From NCBI GenBank assembly GCA_965230635.1, contig CBDDLJ010000023.1, forward strand, positions 89,863 through 153,862: a stretch of DNA of 64,000 nucleotides, in the 5' to 3' direction. Of this stretch, positions 59,262 to 64,000 are shown in pieces. Numbering within the stretch: the first letter of the stretch is position 1; every line of letters begins with the position of its first letter. A model generated the notes under the pieces. The model saw only the letters and a program-made list of their open reading frames with translations. It searched no databases and was not told the origin of the DNA. This stretch comes from CBDDLJ01 sp965230635 (GTDB taxonomy: Bacteria; Pseudomonadota; Gammaproteobacteria; UBA1113). The translations under genes were made by a program, and so were the position numbers.

Positions 59262-62200
59262 ATGGATAACCGTTCTACTAAGCAACCGGCAGCAAATAAT
59301 GCAATCACTTCAGACATGTCATCAATGGTCCTTAATAAAACACCTGAAATATCAACTGAAAATCTAGCCGGAGAAAAATCTCCACTAACTGACATGCCTT
59401 GCATTAACATACCTTTTAAAAGTATTTCTGCTTCGGAGCAAGCGCAGATCAATGTGAGCCTAACCATTAACGATAGTCTTAATAAAGCTGAAAGTCAGCT
59501 ATCTCAAGCGCAGCCTGTTTCCCCTGATTTACTGCAACGCTTGCAAACACAATTAACAGCCTGCTATACCGAGACAAGCTTTGTGAACAAGCGCTTATTT
59601 GATACAGATTACTTTTCGCTAGCGGATTATTTTGTCAATCTTCAGATGGTGGTGACAGCTGATGAGACAAATGAAGTAACGCAAAGCAATGACGATAAAC
59701 ATTCTCACAAACCGTTACGAGCGCGCGATAGACTAGCCGGTAAAAAAGAAGCTATCGCACAGGGTGATTTGTTTCAACCCTCAGCCTATCAAGATGCCAA
59801 CCGCAGGTCGCCAGCATCTATCGATACGGTTGCGGTATACGGGGCAGCAGGTGTAGGGAAGACGACTTTGGTGGATTATATTGCTTACCAATGGGCGCTT
59901 TTCAAACAAGGCACGGGTACAGAAGGCTTGTGGTCAGATTTTGAGACAGTGCTTATTGTCCGGTGCCGTGATTTGCAACCTAAGGCATTGAGTCTGCAAA
60001 CAAAGGATATAGCGGAACTATTACGCTGTGCATGTTGGGGTCAGTTAGATATCCGCTTAGATGAGGCAAGGCAATTGTTGACCACGTTGAAAAGTGCGCC
60101 GGAGTCCTGTTTGCTTTTGTTGGATGGATTGGATGAGCTGCCAGCACCTAAAAAGACATATTGGCGCAACTTGCTGGTGCAACTATTTCAGTTACCGTTT
60201 AAGAAGTTGGTGACGACAAGGCCTTATGCAATAGGCAATTTACAGCAATGGCTAAGCCATGACGGGTTGGTGGAAATCCAAGGCTTTTCCGATGAGGATG
60301 TGCCGGCGTTTTTTAAGAAACATTTGGGTGCCACTGAGCATACAACTAATTTTATTAAAGACATAAAACAGAATCCAGGCCTTTGGGCGATAGCGCATAT
60401 CCCGATTAATGCGTATTTACTCAAAACCTGGTGGGAAACCACCTGTCAACAGGATAAGCCGGTACTACTGAATGAGATGTCGGTGAGTAATTTGTATGAA
60501 TGGCTGATGCTGAATGTATGCCGGCGCTATCTAGCCAAAATAGGTGAATTGGATGAAAATAAGTTATTAGATGATCAGATGGTATTAGAAGTCCCCAGTA
60601 TCCGTTGTTTGTTGGACACGTTAGGGTGTTGGGCATTTGAAGGGTTACGGCAGGATACCGTGCAATTACCCATTAGCTGGTTAAAAGGTATTCAAGGCAG
60701 TGATGAAAGCTCCACATTATTATCGGCGAACCGGCTAAAGCAACTCAATGTGCCAGCGTTTGAAAGCATTAGGCTTATTGAAGCAAGTCGGACGTGCAAT
60801 AAGAGAACAACAGAGGTATGAATTTCTCCATTTATCGTTTCAAGAGTTTTTAGCGGCAAACGTAATAGCAGTGACGTTGAGACAAGGCGCAAAGAAACAA
60901 AAAACACACTTAACGCAAGTGATTCATAGGTATAAATATCATTCGAGCTTCAACTTAGTATGGCCATCGGTAGCTGGTTTGCTGAATCGATATCCGACAG
61001 CATTAAATAATTTTCTTTCGATTTTAGTAGCAGGTCCCAAAGACTGGCTTGGTATTGTTGAGTTTGATTTGCTGATACGTTGTTTGGCATCAAGCTTGTC
61101 CTCTAGTACCGACACAAAGGCACTAGGCTTACCGCAACAAACCTTGTTGCGGGCAGTTAAACGTCGTATAAAGCGGTTTAATGAGCTGCCACAAGCATGG
61201 CAGCGGACTACAATAGATACTTTGTCCATGTGTCCTAGGGTTATTCGTTTGAATGCCAATGCGGTATGGGCGCTACTTCGGGATGAGACGGTAAAGGATT
61301 TTGTTCGCGTCGCACTGGCGAGAAGCGCTGTTGGCGCATTTGTCACAAACCCCAGAATTGGTGGATGCGGTATGGGTATTCCTTCGGGATGATACAGTAA
61401 GGGGTTCTGTTCGCAGTGCGCTGGCGAGAAGCGCCATTTCGCATTTATCACAAACCCCAGAATTGGTGGATACGGTATGGGTGTTCCTTCGAGATGAGCA
61501 AGCAGATGGGTATGTTCGCAGTGCGCTGGCAAAAAATGCCGTTTCGCATTTTTCACAAATCCCAGAATTGATGGATGCGGTATTGGCGCTACTTCGGGAT
61601 GAGACGGTAAGTAAATATGTTTGTTACGAGCTGGCGGAAATCACCGTTGCGCATTTGTCACAAACCCCAGGAATTGTGTATGCGGCATTGGCGTTACTTC
61701 GAGATGAGACGGTAGATAATTCTATTCGTGTCAAGCTGGCGAGAGGTGCCGTTTCGCATTTGTCACAAACCCCAGGATTTGTGGATGCGGTATTGACGTT
61801 ACTTCGAGATGAGACGGTAGATAATTCTATTCGTGTCAAACTGGCGAGAGATGCCGTTTTGCATTTGTCACAAACTCCAGAATTGGTGGATGCGGTATGG
61901 GCGTTACTTCGGGATGAGATGGTAAATATTTATGTTCGCGGCGATCTGGCGATAAGTGCAGGTGCGCACTTATCACCAACTCCAGAATTGGTGGATACGG
62001 TATGGGTATTCCTTCGAGAGAGCAAGTGGGTGAATATGTTCGCGCCGAACTGGCTAAAAGCGCTGTTACGCACTTGTTACAAACCCAGAATGTATGGATG
62101 CGGTATTGGCGTTGCTTCGGGATGAGACGGTAGGGGGTTATGTTCGCGTCAGGCTTGCGATAGGTGCCGTTTCGCATTTGCCACAAACCCCAGAATTGGT

Positions 62201-63344
62201 GGATGCGGTATTGGCATTACTTCGGGATGAAACAGTAAAGGATTATGTTCGTGGCGATCTGGCGAGAAACGCCGTTACGCATTTGTCACAAACCCCAGAA
62301 TTGGTGGATGCGGTATGGGTGTTCCTTCGAAATGAGCAAGTGGATAAATATGTTCGTGCTGAGCTGGCTGAAAACGCTGTTGCGCACTTGTTACAAACCC
62401 CAGAATGTGCGGATTCGGTATTGGCATTGCTTCGAGATGAAAAGGTAAGAGGTTATGTTCGCGTCAAACTGGCGAGAGGTGCCGTTTCACATTTGTCACA
62501 AATCCCAGAATTTATCGATGTAGTATTGGTGCTCCTTCGGGATGAGCAAGTGGCTGGATATGCTCGTTGCGATCTGGCGATAAGCGCCGTTTCGCATATA
62601 TCACAAACTCCAGAGTTGGTGGATGCGGTATGGACGTTCTTTCGAGATAAGCAAGTGAACGGATATGCTCGCTGCGATCTGGCGATAAGCGCGATTGCGC
62701 ATTTGTCACAAACCCCAGAATTGGGTGGATACGGTGTTGGCGTTACTTCGGGACGAGACGGTAAGGTATGATGCTTGCGGCGAGCTGGCGAAAAGCGCCA
62801 TTGCGCATTTGTCACAAACCCCAGAATTGGTGGATGCAGTATGGGCGTTACTTCGGGATGAGACGGTAGATAATTATGTTCGCGTCCATCTAGCAAGAAG
62901 CATAATTCAACAATTGCCAAAGTGGCCAAATAAACCTCAAGCCTTTCTAGACAGTTTATTTGTCAAAGATAGTGTTGGGAAAGACCTATCACAACACGTT
63001 GATATCCCAGTGCATTTACTATTGCCTTTGTATAAGAAAACCCATGATAAAGGTCGCCAGTATATTAGGGAGCAATTAGTAAAACATCGTGTATTAGTGT
63101 ATAAGCAAGCCGGCACTGTGCTGGTGACGCAAGCAGGACAAACAGAAAAGTTAACATTACCGCCACCGCTTATCAAAAAATCCAGAAAGATCTGCAATCT
63201 TACCGAATAAGTATTGACAATTCAATAAGTACTCTCTCTAAGTTGAATTTATTTTCTAAATCAGTAATGAGTTTTTTTTCTTCACAACATACTGAAAAGC
63301 GCAGTAGCCAAACAAGCTGCAATAATACTCATCGGGTTACGTAA
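59262..63344 (+). pseudogene. NLR-like NACHT protein, copy 4, six frameshifts
   Basis: N-terminal and NACHT domains are readable to 60760 (Walker A GAAGVGKTT preceded by TVAVY rather than TVVVS), with a local two-residue loss in KALSLQTKD. Single-base changes break the frame at 60759-60761 (extra T), 61333 (extra G), about 62028 (missing T), 62084 (missing C), 62724 (extra G) and 63173 (missing C). They sum to zero; repaired, the protein has 1,360 residues, exactly as predicted from 15 repeat units and the two-residue loss. So the frameshifts are recent or are sequence errors. Sequence just before and after NACHT is the most diverged of the copies. Confidence 0.85.
61279..62853 (+). repeat. 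105-bp coding repeat array of copy 4 (15 units)
   Basis: Fifteen units, total length exactly 15 x 105 bases despite four internal indels that cancel. Units 5 and 6 share DETVDNSIRVKLAR. A distinctive HLSQ variant SHLSQ (serine before histidine) is frequent here. Confidence 0.88.
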
Positions 63345-63841
63345 TTATTTCGCCTCTTAAAATTGACTAAACATCAATTAAAATATGTGAAATAATTGTT
63401 GCTGAATACCATTAAATGCTAAAAAGGTTGTTAGCATATTAAACTCCATTGATAACGATCAGAACAGTATGATCCCATTTAAAAAATTTTCAATAGGCTA
63501 TTTCGAAAAAATAAGATGGGCTAAAAGCTATTTCTTTAAAAATATCGAGATTTATCGCTACCTTACTACGAAATGTCGTTAAAATGTACGAATCTCTAAG
63601 GGGTCAATTTGCATGTTACTAACAAACAAATCTAAAGCAAGGTGATAAATGCTTTGGGATATGTTATTATTCTTAGCCAAATTAGGAAGCTCAAACAGGA
63701 ACAATCAATAGGGTTGTATAAATAAAACACTTGGGCGCCTTAAGTTAAAAAATAAAACATTATTTTGTTGATGATCAGCGATACAGTTTACTAATATCAT
63801 CCGTATCGGAATATTGTGATTATATTGCAACAGGAGGTCTT
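63345..63841 (+). repeat. Repeated intergenic segment between copies 4 and 5
   Basis: Same segment with CGATAC (63779-63784) / GTATCG (63803-63808). It lacks 17 bases present in the others (GAGCCAATTTTTGTGAT), lost between two copies of TTGTGAT. AGGAGG kept. Confidence 0.8.
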
Positions 63842-64000
63842 ATGGATAGCCATTCTACTACACAACCGACAGCAGATAATGCTATCACCTCAGACATGTC
63901 ATCAATGGTTCTTAATAAAACACCTGAAATATCAACTGAAAATCTAGCCGGAGAAAAATCTCCGCTAACTGACATGCCTTGCATTAACATACCTTTTAAA
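63842..64000 (+). CDS. NLR-like NACHT protein, copy 5 (partial, 5' end only)
   Basis: The first 53 codons to the window edge match copy 3 almost exactly, including the MDSHSTTQPTADN opening. The array therefore continues beyond the window. The intact ribosome site is present; nothing can be said about the rest of the gene. Confidence 0.85.
   Translation, partial: MDSHSTTQPTADNAITSDMSSMVLNKTPEISTENLAGEKSPLTDMPCINIPFK

Noticed and set aside
45620..63841. Assembly artefact creating the NACHT copies
   Set aside because: The copies differ at many positions in the front half and in repeat number, and share different openings (MDNRS or MDSHS), which a simple assembly duplication would not produce.
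1..64000. tRNA, rRNA, CRISPR, prophage or origin features
   Set aside because: I scanned by eye for tRNA T-loop sequences, rRNA blocks, spacer arrays and phage genes and found none; a small RNA could still be missed.

Overview
The window is AT-rich gammaproteobacterial chromosome. The cell-wall and lipoate cluster (mrdA, mrdB, rlpA, dacA, ybeD, lipB, lipA), the DedA-PAP2 fusion of the Legionella LssY type, a pyrophosphate-type phosphofructokinase, Sel1-repeat proteins and the many decaying insertion elements together suggest a Legionellales-like, probably host-associated bacterium. That placement is inferred from gene content; no rRNA or other phylogenetic marker was checked.

Layout. 1-2249: divergent biotin genes bioB (runs off the left edge) and bioA, with a BirA-type operator between them. 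2250-5269: comF, a duplicated scrap of the comF 5' end, a palindromic MITE-like element, and a Sel1-like gene. 5270-21188: the peptidoglycan/lipoate cluster in conserved order but interrupted, first by an Rpn-type nuclease gene and a mltB-lemA-M48 protease group, then by an island holding an L,D-transpeptidase, an outer-membrane barrel, two MITE copies and two small unknown genes. 21205-28616: lssY-like gene, mpl-ubiX, PPi-dependent PFK, MAPEG protein, xseB-ispA. 28617-32730: remains of an IS256-type transposase, nested palindromes, then two paralogous genes of unknown function, each with its own strong promoter; the second is followed by a clear terminator. 32802-45098: Sel1 lipoprotein, trpS, frameshifted sodC, an aminoadipate-semialdehyde/saccharopine dehydrogenase pair, a frameshifted S1/P1-type nuclease, tamA (about six frameshifts) with intact tamB, and an ABC-2 exporter pair. 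45099-45640: decayed IS4-like transposase.

From about 45.6 kb to the right edge lies the most unusual part: a direct tandem array of at least five near-identical genes, each about 4-4.7 kb with its intergenic segment. Each encodes an NLR-like protein: an N-terminal domain, a NACHT NTPase, a long array of 35-residue HEAT-like repeats and a conserved C-terminal tail. The first 674 residues have fixed length (672 in copy 4), while the repeat arrays differ in number (14, 16, 11, 15) and sequence. Copies 1 and 2 are intact; copy 3 has one frameshift and copy 4 has six; copy 5 runs off the edge. The arrangement looks like a diversifying sensor or recognition family (defence, or host interaction); its function is not established by the sequence.

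A recurrent theme from about 34.6 kb onwards is single-base indels, mostly in short homopolymers (sodC, nuclease, tamA, copies 3 and 4). They may be real gene decay or base-calling errors; raw reads would decide.
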